Source of the DNA: Clostridia bacterium
Lineage (GTDB): Bacteria > Bacillota > Clostridia > Christensenellales > Aristaeellaceae
NCBI GenBank assembly: GCA_017502305.1
Contig: JAFVVG010000024.1
Location: 37,115 to 101,114 of the forward strand
Reading direction: 5' to 3'
Length of the DNA: 64,000 nucleotides
Below the pieces are notes generated by a model. That model ran no database searches, was not told where the DNA came from, and worked only from the letters and a program-made list of their open reading frames with translations. Shown one piece after another: positions 16,248 through 25,607 of the stretch (its first letter is position 1; every line of letters starts with the position of its first letter). The position numbers and the translations under genes were made by a program.

Positions 16248-18479
16248 ATGGATTTCAAGCAGTGGCATGAATTCAATGGAGGCGCCTGGCAGAATGAGAT
16301 CAATGTCCGCGATTTCATCCAGCGCAACTATACCGAATACACCGGGGATGAGAGCTTCCTGTCTGGAGCCACCCCCCGCACCAAAGCCCTGATGGAAAAG
16401 CTTCAGGGTCTGTTCAAGCTGGAGCGGCAGTTCGGCGGCGTGCTGGACATCGACACCGCCACCGTGTCCTCGCTGACCAGCTTTTCTCCCGGCTATCTGG
16501 ACGAGGAAAACGAGCTGATTGTTGGCCTGCAGACCAACCGCCCCCTGAAGCGCGGCGTGAACCCCTTCGGCGGCATGCGCATGGTGCGCCAGGCCTGCGA
16601 AGCCTATGGCTACAAGCTTTCCCGCAAGGTGGAGGAGGAGTTCCGCTTCCGCACCACCCACAACGACGGCGTGTTCCGTGCCTATACCGATGAAATGCGC
16701 GCCGTCCGCAAGTGCCACGTCATCACCGGTCTGCCCGACGCCTATGGCCGCGGCCGCATCATCGGCGACTATCGCCGTGTGGCGCTGTATGGCGTGGATA
16801 AGCTGATTGAGGAAAAGAAGAAGGATAAAAGCAACCTTTCCGGCGGCGCTTTTGATACCGCGCACATCCGCCTGGATGAGGAGCTTTACCAGCAGATCGC
16901 CTTCCTGGGCTATCTGAAGGAAATGGCTGCCATGTACGGCTTCGATATCAGCCAGCCCGCCGCCAACGCCCGCGAGGCCATCCAGTGGACCTACTTCGCC
17001 TACCTGGGCGCCATCAAGGAGCAGAACGGCGCCGCTATGTCCCTGGGCCGCGTGAGCACCTTCTTTGATATCTACATCGAGCGTGACCTGCGCAACGGTA
17101 CCCTCACCGAGGAAGGCGCCCAGGAGCTGATGGACGATTTCGTGATGAAGCTGCGCATGGCCCGCCATCTGCGCACCCCTGAATACAACGAGCTCTTCGG
17201 CGGCGATCCCATGTGGATTACCGAGGCCGTGGGCGGCATGGGCGAGGATGGCCGTACCCTGGTGACCAAGTCCAGCTACCGTGTGCTGAACACCCTGTAC
17301 ACCCTGGGCTCTTCCCCCGAACCCAACCTGACGGTGCTCTGGTCCACCGCCCTGCCGGAAAGCTTCAAGCGCTTCTGCGCCAAGGTTTCCGCCGACACGG
17401 ACTCCATCCAGTATGAAAACGACGATGTGATGCGCCCCTCCTATGGTGACGACTACGCCATCGCCTGCTGCGTTTCCGCCATGAAGGTGGGCAAGCAGAT
17501 GCAGTTCTTCGGCGCCCGCTGCAACCTGGCGAAGCTTTTGCTCATTGCTATCAACGGCGGCTATGACCACACCAGCGGCATGCACATCGGCCCCCAGATG
17601 CCCGTGCTGGAGGGCGATACCCTTGATTTCGACACGGTGATGGAGCGGTTCGACATTTACATCGCCTGGCTCAGCCACCTGTATGTCAACACCATGAACA
17701 TCATCCACTACATGCATGATAAATACGCCTACGAGAAGATCCAGATGGCCCTGCACGATACCGACGTGCACCGCTTCATGGCCTTTGGCATCGCCGGCCT
17801 TTCCGTGGTGGCGGACAGCCTCAGCGCCATCAAGTACGCCAAGGTGCATCCCGTGAAGGGCGCCGATGGCTTCATTACGGATTTCGAAACCGTGGGCGAC
17901 TTCCCCAAGTATGGCAACGATGACGACCGGGTGGATCTGATCGCTAAGGACATGACCCACCGTGTGATCACCGAGCTTCGCAAGACCCCCACCTATCGCC
18001 ACGCGGAGCACACCCTGTCTGTTCTGACCATCACCTCCAACGTGGCTTACGGCAAGCACACCGGCGCTACCCCCGACGGCCGCAAGGCGTCCGCGCCCTT
18101 TGCACCCGGCGCCAACCCCATGCACAACCGCGAGGAAAACGGCGCTCTGGCGGCTTTGAACTCCGTGGCCAAGCTGGATTATGACGACTGCCGCGACGGC
18201 ATCTCCAACACCTTCTCCATCACACCCCAGGCCCTGGGCCACACCGAAGAGGAGCGTATCGCCAACCTGGTGGCCATCCTGGACGGCTACTTTGCCAAGA
18301 AGGCCCATCACATCAACGTGAACGTGATGAACCGGGAAACCCTGCTGAAGGCCTATGAGAACCCTGAGGAGTATCCCAACCTGACCATCCGTGTTTCCGG
18401 CTACGCGGTGAACTTCAACAAGCTCTCCCGCGAGCAGCAGCGTGAGGTCATCAGCCGTACCTTCCACGAGGCCGTGTAA
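16248..18479 (+). CDS. pflB: Formate C-acetyltransferase (pyruvate formate-lyase)
   Basis: PFL converts pyruvate and CoA to acetyl-CoA and formate by a glycyl radical. The 743-residue length is close to E. coli PflB (760). The catalytic pair Cys407-Cys408 lies in AIACCVSAM, and the radical glycine is Gly718 in RVSGYAVNF near the C-terminus. The start ATG at 16248 follows AGGAGGAAG. The upstream open frame runs through the riboswitch and is not coding. It is followed at once by its activase, which overlaps the stop codon. Expression should depend on the ZTP riboswitch. It is a cytoplasmic, oxygen-sensitive enzyme of strict anaerobic fermentation. Confidence 0.97.
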   Translation: MDFKQWHEFNGGAWQNEINVRDFIQRNYTEYTGDESFLSGATPRTKALMEKLQGLFKLERQFGGVLDIDTATVSSLTSFSPGYLDEENELIVGLQTNRPLKRGVNPFGGMRMVRQACEAYGYKLSRKVEEEFRFRTTHNDGVFRAYTDEMRAVRKCHVITGLPDAYGRGRIIGDYRRVALYGVDKLIEEKKKDKSNLSGGAFDTAHIRLDEELYQQIAFLGYLKEMAAMYGFDISQPAANAREAIQWTYFAYLGAIKEQNGAAMSLGRVSTFFDIYIERDLRNGTLTEEGAQELMDDFVMKLRMARHLRTPEYNELFGGDPMWITEAVGGMGEDGRTLVTKSSYRVLNTLYTLGSSPEPNLTVLWSTALPESFKRFCAKVSADTDSIQYENDDVMRPSYGDDYAIACCVSAMKVGKQMQFFGARCNLAKLLLIAINGGYDHTSGMHIGPQMPVLEGDTLDFDTVMERFDIYIAWLSHLYVNTMNIIHYMHDKYAYEKIQMALHDTDVHRFMAFGIAGLSVVADSLSAIKYAKVHPVKGADGFITDFETVGDFPKYGNDDDRVDLIAKDMTHRVITELRKTPTYRHAEHTLSVLTITSNVAYGKHTGATPDGRKASAPFAPGANPMHNREENGALAALNSVAKLDYDDCRDGISNTFSITPQALGHTEEERIANLVAILDGYFAKKAHHINVNVMNRETLLKAYENPEEYPNLTIRVSGYAVNFNKLSREQQREVISRTFHEAV

Positions 18480-19201
18480 TGGAAGGCCGCGTTCATTCCT
18501 TTCAGAGCCTGGGCACCCTGGACGGCCCCGGCGTGCGGTTTGTGGTGTTTATGCAGGGCTGCAACCTGCGCTGCGGCTGCTGCCATAACCCGGATACCTG
18601 GGATTGTGCCGCCGGCACCGCCTACACCCCGGAGGAGGTAGTGAAGCGGGCGGTGAGGTTCAAGGAATATTTTGGCACGGCGGGAGGAATCACCGTTTCC
18701 GGCGGCGAACCGCTATTGCAGGCGGAATTCGTGAGGGAAGTGTTCCGTTTGTGCCATGCGTCTGGCATCAACACCTGCCTGGATACCTCCGGCAGCATAT
18801 GGAACGAAAAAGTCGCTGCCCAGCTGGAGGAAACTGACCGGGTGCTGCTGGATATCAAATATGTCTCCGACGGGGACTATCGCCGCCACGTGGGCTGCGG
18901 CATGGCCGCCCCCATGGCGTTCCTGGATGAGGTGAACCGGCGGGGCATTCCCGTGTGGCTGCGCCAGGTGACCATCCCCACCCTGACGGACAGCCGGGAA
19001 ACCGTGCTTGCCCTGGGGAAGATCGCCGCCGATCACCCCTGCGTGGACAAGGTGGAGCTTCTGCCCTTCCGCAAGATCTGCCAGGTGAAGTACGATCAGC
19101 TGGGCATTCCCTTTGCCTTTGGGCATCTGCCGGAGCCCTCCGGCGAAACCATGAAGGAACTCAACGCATTACTCATACATCAGGAGGAATCACCATGCTG
19201 A
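18479..19201 (+). CDS. pflA: Pyruvate formate-lyase activating enzyme (radical SAM)
   Basis: The 240-residue activase generates the glycyl radical on PflB with S-adenosylmethionine and a 4Fe-4S cluster. The CX3CX2C motif is Cys28, Cys32 and Cys35 in GCNLRCGCCHNPDTW (with an extra Cys34). TVSGGEPLLQ and LLDIKYVSDGDY are standard for PflA. Its ATG overlaps the pflB stop (TAATG), so translation is coupled. The following GH5 gene in turn overlaps its end by seven bases, suggesting read-through into carbohydrate genes. Confidence 0.97.
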   Translation: MEGRVHSFQSLGTLDGPGVRFVVFMQGCNLRCGCCHNPDTWDCAAGTAYTPEEVVKRAVRFKEYFGTAGGITVSGGEPLLQAEFVREVFRLCHASGINTCLDTSGSIWNEKVAAQLEETDRVLLDIKYVSDGDYRRHVGCGMAAPMAFLDEVNRRGIPVWLRQVTIPTLTDSRETVLALGKIAADHPCVDKVELLPFRKICQVKYDQLGIPFAFGHLPEPSGETMKELNALLIHQEESPC

Positions 19202-20127
19202 AGAAGATGGGTATCTACCGGGGCATCAACCTGGGCGGCTGGCTCTCCCAGTGCGATTACAGCGATGAACGCCTGAATGAGTTCATCAAGGAAGAGGACT
19301 TTGCCACCATCGCTTCCTGGAAGCTGGATCATGTGCGCATTCCCGTGGACTATAACGTGCTGGACGACGGACGCGGCTATGAGAAGCTGGACTTCGCCGT
19401 GGAAATGTGCCGCAAGTATGGCTTGAAGATGGTGCTGGACCTGCACAAGACCGCTGGCTTCTCCTTTGATAAGGGCGAGGCCGAGAGCGGTTTCTTCGAC
19501 AGCGAAAGCTATCAGGAGCGTTTCTATGTGCTGTGGGAGAATCTTGCCCGCCGCTATGGCCGGATGACGGATCTGCTGGTGTTCGAACTGCTGAACGAGG
19601 TCACCGAAGCTCGCTTCATCGACGCCTGGAACCGGATCTCCAACGAGGCCATCCGCCGCATCCGGCAGATCGCGCCCGATGTGATCATCCTGGTGGGCAG
19701 CTACTGGAACAACAGCGCATCCTCCGTGAAGGACCTGGCTGCCCCCGCCGACGATAAGGTGATCTACAATTTCCATTGCTACGAGCCCATGGCGTTCACC
19801 CATCAGGGCGCGCCCTGGGTGGAAAGCCTGCCCCGGGATGTACGTGTTTCCTTTGAGGAAAGCGGCGCCACCGAGGAATACTTCGAGGGCCTGTTTGCCT
19901 CCGCCATCGAGAAGGCCAACAGCCACAACACGCCCCTGTACTGCGGCGAATACGGTGTGATCGACCAGGCTCAGCCCGAGGATACCGTGAAGTGGCTCAA
20001 GACCATCAACGCTGTGCTGGAGAAGCATGGTATCGCCCGCGCCCTGTGGAGCTACAAGCAGATGGACTTCGGCGCTTCCGACACCCGCCTGGACGGTGTG
20101 CGCGAGGAGATGCTCAAGTATCTGTAA
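19195..20127 (+). CDS. Glycoside hydrolase family 5-like (cellulase-family TIM barrel)
   Basis: The 310-residue protein has the GH5 opening MGIYRGINLGGWLSQ, the acid/base Glu135 in FELLNEVTEA, and the nucleophile Glu252 in LYCGEYGVID. HVRIPVDY and YNFHCYEPMAFTHQG also fit the family. There is no signal peptide, so it probably hydrolyses imported beta-glucan or mannan oligomers inside the cell. The ATG at 19195 follows AGGAGG within the end of pflA and overlaps it by seven bases. The long open frame upstream is antisense or alternate-frame pflA and is not used. Confidence 0.9.
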   Translation: MLKKMGIYRGINLGGWLSQCDYSDERLNEFIKEEDFATIASWKLDHVRIPVDYNVLDDGRGYEKLDFAVEMCRKYGLKMVLDLHKTAGFSFDKGEAESGFFDSESYQERFYVLWENLARRYGRMTDLLVFELLNEVTEARFIDAWNRISNEAIRRIRQIAPDVIILVGSYWNNSASSVKDLAAPADDKVIYNFHCYEPMAFTHQGAPWVESLPRDVRVSFEESGATEEYFEGLFASAIEKANSHNTPLYCGEYGVIDQAQPEDTVKWLKTINAVLEKHGIARALWSYKQMDFGASDTRLDGVREEMLKYL

Positions 20128-20131
20128 TCCT

Positions 20132-20162
20132 GCAAACCAGCCCCCAACCGGGCTGGTTTTGC
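20132..20162 (+). terminator. Terminator after the GH5 gene
   Basis: AACCAGCCC and GGGCTGGTT form a stem, then TTGCC; it ends the pfl-GH5 transcript. The T tract is short, so read-through is likely. Confidence 0.65.
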
Positions 20163-20192
20163 CATACAGAAAAAAGTCAGGAGTCAAGAATA

Positions 20193-21605
20193 ATGAAAAA
20201 GCCTGTGCTGAACCCCTATCTGCCCTCCTGGGAGTACATCCCCGACGGCGAGCCCTATGTGTTTGACGGCCGTGTGTATGTGTACGGCTCCCACGACGCC
20301 TTCAACGGCGCCTTGTTCTGCCTGAATGATTACGTCTGCTGGTCCGCGCCGGTGGATGACCTGGGTTCCTGGCGCTACGAGGGCGTGATCTACCGCAAGG
20401 AGCAGGATCCCCGCAACCGGGAAGGCCGCTCCTGCCTTTACGCGCCTGACGTGACCAAGGGTCCTGATGGAAGATACTATCTCTATTACGTGCTGGACAA
20501 GGAGCAGATCGTTTCTGTGGCGGTGTGCGATACCCCTGCCGGCCGGTATGAATTCCTGGGTTACGTCCACGACAAGGACGGGGGCATTCTGGGCGAGCGC
20601 CCCGGTGACGAGGGCCAGTTCGACCCCGGTGTGCTCACCGAGGGGGACAAGACCTACATGTACACCGGCTTCTGCTGGCACTACCGCAAGGATCGCCACG
20701 GCCCCATGGTCACCGTGCTGGACAAGGACATGCTCACCATTGTGGAGGAGCCGGTGTTCATCGCCCCCAGCGCGCCTTACAGCGCCGGCAGCGGCTATGA
20801 GGGCCACGAGTTCTTCGAGGCCAGCTCCATCCGCAAGCGGGGCGGCAAGTATTACTTCATCTATTCCTCCATCCGCTTCTGCGAGCTGTGCTATGCCATC
20901 AGCGACAACCCCACCTCCGGGTTCAAATACGGCGGTGTCATCGTGGCCAACAACGATACCAACATTTCCACCTACAAGCCGGCGGAAAAGCCCATGTACT
21001 TCGGCGGCAACAACCATGGCAGCATGGTGGAGATCGAGGGGCAGTGGTATATCTTCTATCACCGCCACACCAATGGCCATGCCTTCTCCCGCCAGGGCTG
21101 CCTGGAGAAGATTGCCTTTGACGAAAACGGCCATATCCCCCAGGTGGAAATGACCTCCTGCGGTTCCACGCCCCTGCCCGGCGTGGGCGAATGGCCGGCG
21201 TACATCGCCTGCAACCTCTTTGCCAAAGAGCCCCGGGCCTATGATGAAAACGCCCGTGACTGGGTGGACTGCCTGGTGCCCAAGATCACCCAGGACGGCA
21301 AGGATGGCGATACGGACCCTGCCTATATCTTCAACATGAAGGATGGCGCCACCGCCGGCTTCAAGTACTTCGATATGAAGGGCGTGAAGGCCATCAGCAT
21401 CACGGTGCGGGGCCAGATGAACGGTCATGTGCTGGTGAAGACCGCCTGGGACGGCGAGGCCCTGTGCCGCATTCCCGTGGGGAAGGAAAACTACTGGCAC
21501 ATTTTGAAGCAGGACGTTGCCCTGCCGGACGGCGTGAATGCCCTGTACTTCACTTACGAGGGCGGCGGGTATATGTCGCTGAAGAGCTTCGAACTGCATG
21601 TGTAA
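20193..21605 (+). CDS. Glycoside hydrolase family 43 with C-terminal CBM6-like domain
   Basis: This 470-residue protein is a five-bladed beta-propeller arabinofuranosidase/xylosidase-type enzyme. The GH43 acidic triad is visible: Asp18 in YIPDGEPYVF, Asp86 in YAPDVTKGPDGRYYLYY, and Glu209 in GHEFFEASSIRK. Residues from about 370 on, with AISITVRGQMNG and YMSLKSFEL, look like a beta-sandwich of the CBM6 sort. No signal peptide is seen. It would remove arabinose or xylose from imported oligomers. Start ATG at 20193 after CAGGAG. It converges with malQ across a shared terminator. Confidence 0.92.
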   Translation: MKKPVLNPYLPSWEYIPDGEPYVFDGRVYVYGSHDAFNGALFCLNDYVCWSAPVDDLGSWRYEGVIYRKEQDPRNREGRSCLYAPDVTKGPDGRYYLYYVLDKEQIVSVAVCDTPAGRYEFLGYVHDKDGGILGERPGDEGQFDPGVLTEGDKTYMYTGFCWHYRKDRHGPMVTVLDKDMLTIVEEPVFIAPSAPYSAGSGYEGHEFFEASSIRKRGGKYYFIYSSIRFCELCYAISDNPTSGFKYGGVIVANNDTNISTYKPAEKPMYFGGNNHGSMVEIEGQWYIFYHRHTNGHAFSRQGCLEKIAFDENGHIPQVEMTSCGSTPLPGVGEWPAYIACNLFAKEPRAYDENARDWVDCLVPKITQDGKDGDTDPAYIFNMKDGATAGFKYFDMKGVKAISITVRGQMNGHVLVKTAWDGEALCRIPVGKENYWHILKQDVALPDGVNALYFTYEGGGYMSLKSFELHV

Positions 21606-21607
21606 AT

Positions 21608-21645
21608 GAAAAAGGAGCCTTGTCGTATGACAAGGCTCCTTTGCT
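21608..21645. terminator. Bidirectional terminator between GH43 and malQ
   Basis: AAAGGAGCCTTGTC and GACAAGGCTCCTTT form a perfect 14-bp stem around GTAT. A run on the minus strand reads CTCCTTTTTC, so it mainly ends malQ transcription. Confidence 0.85.
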
Positions 21646-21652
21646 GCTGATA

Positions 21653-23260
21653 TCAGGCTTCTTCGGTGGTTTCAGCTTCTTTCGCTTCATTTTCGGCTTC
21701 CTCAGCAGCCTTCTTTGCGGCCTCCTCGGCAGCGATGCGCTCTTCCTCTTCCTTCTTCAGGATGGGGTTCAGGCGGCCGTAGCGGCGGGTCATATCGAAA
21801 ACGAACTCGCGCATTTCTTCGTCCAGCTGGCCGGGGGTGAGGCGCCAGCGCCAGTTGGTGCCGATGGTGGAGGGGAAGTTCATGCGGGCGGAGTTGTCCA
21901 GGCCCAGATAGTCCTGGGCGGGGATGATGCAATCCTTGGCGGGGCTGCGCAGCACCAGGGCGATGAGGGACTTGTACAGCTGCTTCTTGGGGGTGTGGTG
22001 GTCGCACAGGTAGCTGCGGACCATTTTCACCTCGGCACGGCTGATGTTGTCCAGCCAGCTGACCAGGGTTTCGTTATCGTGGGTGCCGGTGTAGGCCACG
22101 CAGTTTTCGGAATAGTTGTGGGGCAGGTAGTCGCTGGCGGAGCCGGTGTCCCGGGCGTCGAAGGCAAATTCCAGCACCTTCATGTTGGGGAAGCCGGAAT
22201 CCTTCACCAGCTCGCGGACGGTATCGGTCATGTAACCCAGGTCCTCGGCGATGACCTCGTGCTTGCCCAGGTTTTCCTCCAGGGCGTTGAACAGGTCCAT
22301 GCCGGGGCCGGGCATCCACTTGCCGTTGACGGCGGTAGGCTCGCCATAGGGGATGGCGTAATACTCGTCAAAACCGCGGAAGTGGTCAATGCGGGTGACG
22401 TCGTAGAGCTGGTAGCAATACCACAGGCGGGTGGTCCACCACTGGAAGCCGGTTTCCTTGTGGTAATCCCAGCGGTACAGGGGGTTGCCCCAAAGCTGGC
22501 CCGTGGCGGCGAAGCCATCCGGCGGGCAGCCGGCCACGGCGGTGGGGGTGTTGGTCTCGTCCAGCTGGAAGAGCTGGGGGTTGGCCCAGGTGTCGGCGCT
22601 GTCCATGGCCACATAGATCGGGATGTCGCCCACAATCTTGATGCCGCGGCTGTTGGCGTATTTCTTCAGGGCACGGTATTGCTGGAAGAACTTGAACTGC
22701 AGGTACATCTGGAATTCAATGTCGAAATACAGCACCCGGCGGTAGTGATCCAGGGCGAAATCCCAGCGCAGGCGGATGTCCTCGGGCCAGGTGGACCAGC
22801 TCTGGCCGCAGAAGAAATTCTTCAGGGCCATGAACAGGGCGTAATCGTTCAGCCACCAGTGGTTTTCCGCCAGGAAGGCCTGGTAATCGGGATTCTTGCT
22901 GATGTCGGAGCGCTCATAGGCCTTGCGCAGCAGGGGATAGCGGTTGTTGCACAGGGCGGCGTAGTCCACATCGGCGGGATTGGAGCCAAAGTCGGCGGCG
23001 TCGCACTCCTCCTGGGTCAGCACGCCCTCCTCGATCAGCGCCTCAAGGCTGATGAAATAGGGGTTGCCGGCGTAGGTGGAGAAGCTCTGGTAGGGGGAAT
23101 CGCCGTAGCTGGTAGGGCAGATGGGAAGAATCTGCCAATAGGTCTGGCCGGCATCGTGCAGCCAGTCCACAAAATCGTAGGCGCACTGGGAGAAGCAGCC
23201 GATGCCGTATTTGGAAGGCAGGCTGGAAATGGGCAGCAGGATACCTGCGTTGCGCTGCAT
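21653..23260 (-). CDS. malQ: 4-alpha-glucanotransferase (amylomaltase)
   Basis: This 535-residue GH77 enzyme disproportionates maltooligosaccharides. Typical text includes GILLPISSLPSKYGIG at the start, VGDIPIYVAMDSADTWANP, the nucleophile region TRIDHFRGFDEYYAIP, VIAEDLGYMTDTVREL with the acid/base Glu, and YTGTHDNETLVSWL. The start is the ATG at 23260 behind AAAGGAG; 24 further codons upstream are open but lie on the promoter and operator. After about residue 500 the usual ending is followed by an unusual Glu/Ala/Lys-rich tail of about 30 residues. It is alone on its transcript, probably repressed by a LacI-type regulator. Confidence 0.95.
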   Translation of the reverse strand: MQRNAGILLPISSLPSKYGIGCFSQCAYDFVDWLHDAGQTYWQILPICPTSYGDSPYQSFSTYAGNPYFISLEALIEEGVLTQEECDAADFGSNPADVDYAALCNNRYPLLRKAYERSDISKNPDYQAFLAENHWWLNDYALFMALKNFFCGQSWSTWPEDIRLRWDFALDHYRRVLYFDIEFQMYLQFKFFQQYRALKKYANSRGIKIVGDIPIYVAMDSADTWANPQLFQLDETNTPTAVAGCPPDGFAATGQLWGNPLYRWDYHKETGFQWWTTRLWYCYQLYDVTRIDHFRGFDEYYAIPYGEPTAVNGKWMPGPGMDLFNALEENLGKHEVIAEDLGYMTDTVRELVKDSGFPNMKVLEFAFDARDTGSASDYLPHNYSENCVAYTGTHDNETLVSWLDNISRAEVKMVRSYLCDHHTPKKQLYKSLIALVLRSPAKDCIIPAQDYLGLDNSARMNFPSTIGTNWRWRLTPGQLDEEMREFVFDMTRRYGRLNPILKKEEEERIAAEEAAKKAAEEAENEAKEAETTEEA

Positions 23261-23285
23261 ATGGAAGACTCCTTTCGGAATGATT

Positions 23286-23332
23286 GGTAACGTTTTCAAT
23301 GTCGTTATATCATATAAGAACAGAAGTTGCAA
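23286..23332 (-). promoter_or_regulatory. malQ promoter with LacI/CcpA-type operator at the start site
   Basis: On the minus strand TTGCAA (23332-23327) and TATAAC (23309-23304) are 17 bases apart. Directly downstream, over the expected start site, lies TTGGTAACGTTTTCA (forward 23284-23298). It differs from the catabolite-response consensus at one position and resembles LacI-family operators. Confidence 0.65.
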
Positions 23333-23511
23333 GGGGGCTGGAGAAATTTTCTTTTGAAAGAGGCAAAGAAGGACGCCGGTGCAGGGAAATCCTGCTGCCG
23401 GTGACTATGCGTTTCTTGTCGGGTACTATCTGGCTGGAAACAGAAGCCAGATTTTCCTGTTTTGTGAATAATAACCATAAAAGAAGGGTTCACTGCAGCA
23501 TGATGTCATAA

Positions 23512-23532
23512 GTTACGAAAACGTTAGAGTGG
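23512..23532. promoter_or_regulatory. Second LacI-type operator-like site
   Basis: GTTACGAAAACGTTAGA is an inverted copy of the core TAACGTTTTC found at the malQ start site. It lies about 230 bases away in the 430-base region between malQ and the importer operon, where it could act on either side or allow looping. Confidence 0.45.
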
Positions 23533-23628
23533 AAATAGTTGTCACTTTGCGCACGTTTCTATCACAAAAATTGCATCTTTCACATAGTATCAAGCAGGAT
23601 TTGCATAGAACTGGGAGAACAATAACTC

Positions 23629-23634
23629 TATAAT
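23629..23634 (+). promoter_or_regulatory. -10 box of the second importer operon
   Basis: TATAAT at 23629-23634 lies 56 bases before the first permease. A TTGCAT box is 22 bases upstream, too far for a normal promoter. A weak -35 would fit an activator-dependent promoter. The rest of the 23.3-23.7 kb gap holds no gene I can support. Confidence 0.45.
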
Positions 23635-23690
23635 GGATTTATGGTATTCTGGTTATCAAGCAAAATATCACACATGTAAGGGGGAGGATT

Positions 23691-24623
23691 ATGACGGATC
23701 TTCGTCGTGCCCGTCGAGGCGTCATGTATTCCATTTTACAGAACTGGCGTCTGTATGTGATGCTGCTTCTGCCGGTTGCCTTCTATATCATCTTCTGCTA
23801 TAAGCCTATGATCGGTGTCGGCATTGCCTTCACCAAGTACAACCCTGTAAAGGGCATGTGGGCCAGCCGCTGGGTGGGCTTTGACAACTTCAAGTTTGTT
23901 ATGAAGATGCCCGACTTCCCTGTGGCCCTGGGCAATACCCTGCTGCTGAACTTCATGGGCCTGATCGCTGGCTTCCCGGTTCCGATCATCCTGGCCATCA
24001 TGCTCAACGAAGTCCGCTCCATTAAGGTCAAGAAGCTCTCCCAGACGCTTTTGTACCTGCCTCACTTCCTGAGCTGGGTTATCATCGGCGGTATGGTGCT
24101 GCAGATCTTCGCCCCCACCACCGGCGTGGTGAACGCCACCCTGCTGAAATGGGGCTGGATCGACCAGAACGTTCCCTTCCTCACCGAAGGCTGGCCCTGG
24201 CGCATTACCTACACCCTGGTTGGTGTGTGGCAGTCCATGGGCTGGGGCACGATCCTCTATCTGTCTGCCATCACCGGCATCAACATGGAGCTGTTCGAGG
24301 CCGCCAAGATCGACGGCGCCAACAAGCTCCAGCAGATCTGGCACGTCACCCTGCCCGGCATCCGCTCCACCATCGTGGTGCTGCTGATCCTGAACGTGGG
24401 CCAGATGATGAACATCAGCTTCGACCGCCCCTACATCATGGGTAACACCCGCGTGCAGAACTACTGCGACGTGCTGTCTACCTTCGTGTATCGCGCCGGT
24501 ATTACCAACTCCAAGTTCGACCGCGCTACTGCCATCGGCCTGTTCCAGTCCGTGGTTGGCCTGATCATGGTTGGCACCGCCAACTTCGTTACCAAGCGCC
24601 TCGGCGAAGACGGTATCTGGTAA
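23691..24623 (+). CDS. ABC sugar permease (LplB-like, first permease)
   Basis: This 310-residue membrane protein starts with ATG after GGGGGAGG. LLLPVAFYIIFCYKPMIGVG opens the first helix, PHFLSWVIIGGMVLQIF lies mid-way, and the EAA loop reads FEAAKIDGANKLQQIWHVTL. It is the paralogue of the permease at 9131. The operon order here is permease-permease-binding protein, opposite to the first importer. Confidence 0.94.
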   Translation: MTDLRRARRGVMYSILQNWRLYVMLLLPVAFYIIFCYKPMIGVGIAFTKYNPVKGMWASRWVGFDNFKFVMKMPDFPVALGNTLLLNFMGLIAGFPVPIILAIMLNEVRSIKVKKLSQTLLYLPHFLSWVIIGGMVLQIFAPTTGVVNATLLKWGWIDQNVPFLTEGWPWRITYTLVGVWQSMGWGTILYLSAITGINMELFEAAKIDGANKLQQIWHVTLPGIRSTIVVLLILNVGQMMNISFDRPYIMGNTRVQNYCDVLSTFVYRAGITNSKFDRATAIGLFQSVVGLIMVGTANFVTKRLGEDGIW

Positions 24624-24638
24624 GGAGGTGGATGAAAA

Positions 24639-25550
24639 ATGACGACTGTAAATCCTGCTCAGCCCATTAAGATGAAAAAGGAAAAGATCTGGACCGGTTA
24701 TCAGATTGTGCTGGCCATCTTCATCCTGGGCGCCTCCCTGATCTGCCTGCTTCCCTTTGTGAACGTTATCGCCGTTTCCTTCTCTTCCAAGTCTGCCATT
24801 CTCCGCGGCGACGTCGGCTTCTGGCCGGTGGAGTTCACCACCATGGCCTATCAGGCGATCTTCAACGATAAGTCCATGATGCAGAGCTTGTGGTATACCG
24901 TGGGCATCACCGTGAGCTACACGGTCATCGCCATGGTGCTGACGATCCTCATGGCTTATCCCCTGACGAAGAAGCGCCTCAAGGGCCGCAAGTTCTTCAA
25001 CCTGATGGCGCTGTTCACCATGTATTTCTCCGGCGGCACCATCCCGATCTATCTGAACATCAAGGAGCTGGGCATGCTGGATACTGCCTGGTCCCTGATC
25101 ATCCCCGGCGCGCTGTCCACCTATAACATGATCATCCTCAAGAGCTTCTTCTCGGCCCTGCCCGAATCTCTCGAGGAGGCTGCCACCATCGACGGCGCCA
25201 ACGATTTCCAGATCCTGTTGCAGATTTATCTGCCCCTGTCCCTGGCTTCCCTGGCTACCCTGACCCTGTTCTATGCCGTTGGCAAGTGGAATAGCTTCCA
25301 GGACGCCCTGTACTACATCACCAGCCGTTCCCTGCAGCCCCTGCAGCTGAAGCTGTATAACCTGATCAAGGGTTCCCAGGCGGTGGACGTGGCCATGATG
25401 GAAGGCGGCGCCTCGACTGTTGCCACCAGCGTTTCCGAGTCTATCGAATCCGCTACCATCATCTTCGCCACCCTGCCCATCCTGGTGGTGTATTCCTTCG
25501 TGCAGCGTTACTTCGTTTCCGGTGTGACCATCGGTGCTGTGAAGGGCTAA
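24639..25550 (+). CDS. ABC sugar permease (YtcP-like, second permease)
   Basis: This 303-residue membrane protein lies 15 bases after the first permease with AAGGAGGTGGATG as its ribosome site. The EAA loop is EEAATIDGANDFQILLQIYL, and the ending QRYFVSGVTIGAVKG is typical. It forms the channel with the preceding product for the binding protein encoded next. Confidence 0.94.
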   Translation: MTTVNPAQPIKMKKEKIWTGYQIVLAIFILGASLICLLPFVNVIAVSFSSKSAILRGDVGFWPVEFTTMAYQAIFNDKSMMQSLWYTVGITVSYTVIAMVLTILMAYPLTKKRLKGRKFFNLMALFTMYFSGGTIPIYLNIKELGMLDTAWSLIIPGALSTYNMIILKSFFSALPESLEEAATIDGANDFQILLQIYLPLSLASLATLTLFYAVGKWNSFQDALYYITSRSLQPLQLKLYNLIKGSQAVDVAMMEGGASTVATSVSESIESATIIFATLPILVVYSFVQRYFVSGVTIGAVKG

Positions 25551-25561
25551 TTACAACGTAC

Positions 25562-25586
25562 TTTACCGCAGGTGCGGTAAAAATAT
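25562..25586 (+). terminator. Intercistronic hairpin before the binding-protein gene
   Basis: TTTACCGCA and TGCGGTAAA form a stem, then AATATAA. It sits between permease and binding protein and may act as processing or partial stop signal. The T tract is absent, so it is not a strong terminator. Confidence 0.5.
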
Positions 25587-25607
25587 AATCAAAGGAGAGA
25601 CTTAACC

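Noticed and set aside
16023..18467. A 814-codon minus-strand frame opposite pflB
   Set aside because: It is antisense to pflB and the riboswitch; composition is typical of shadow frames.
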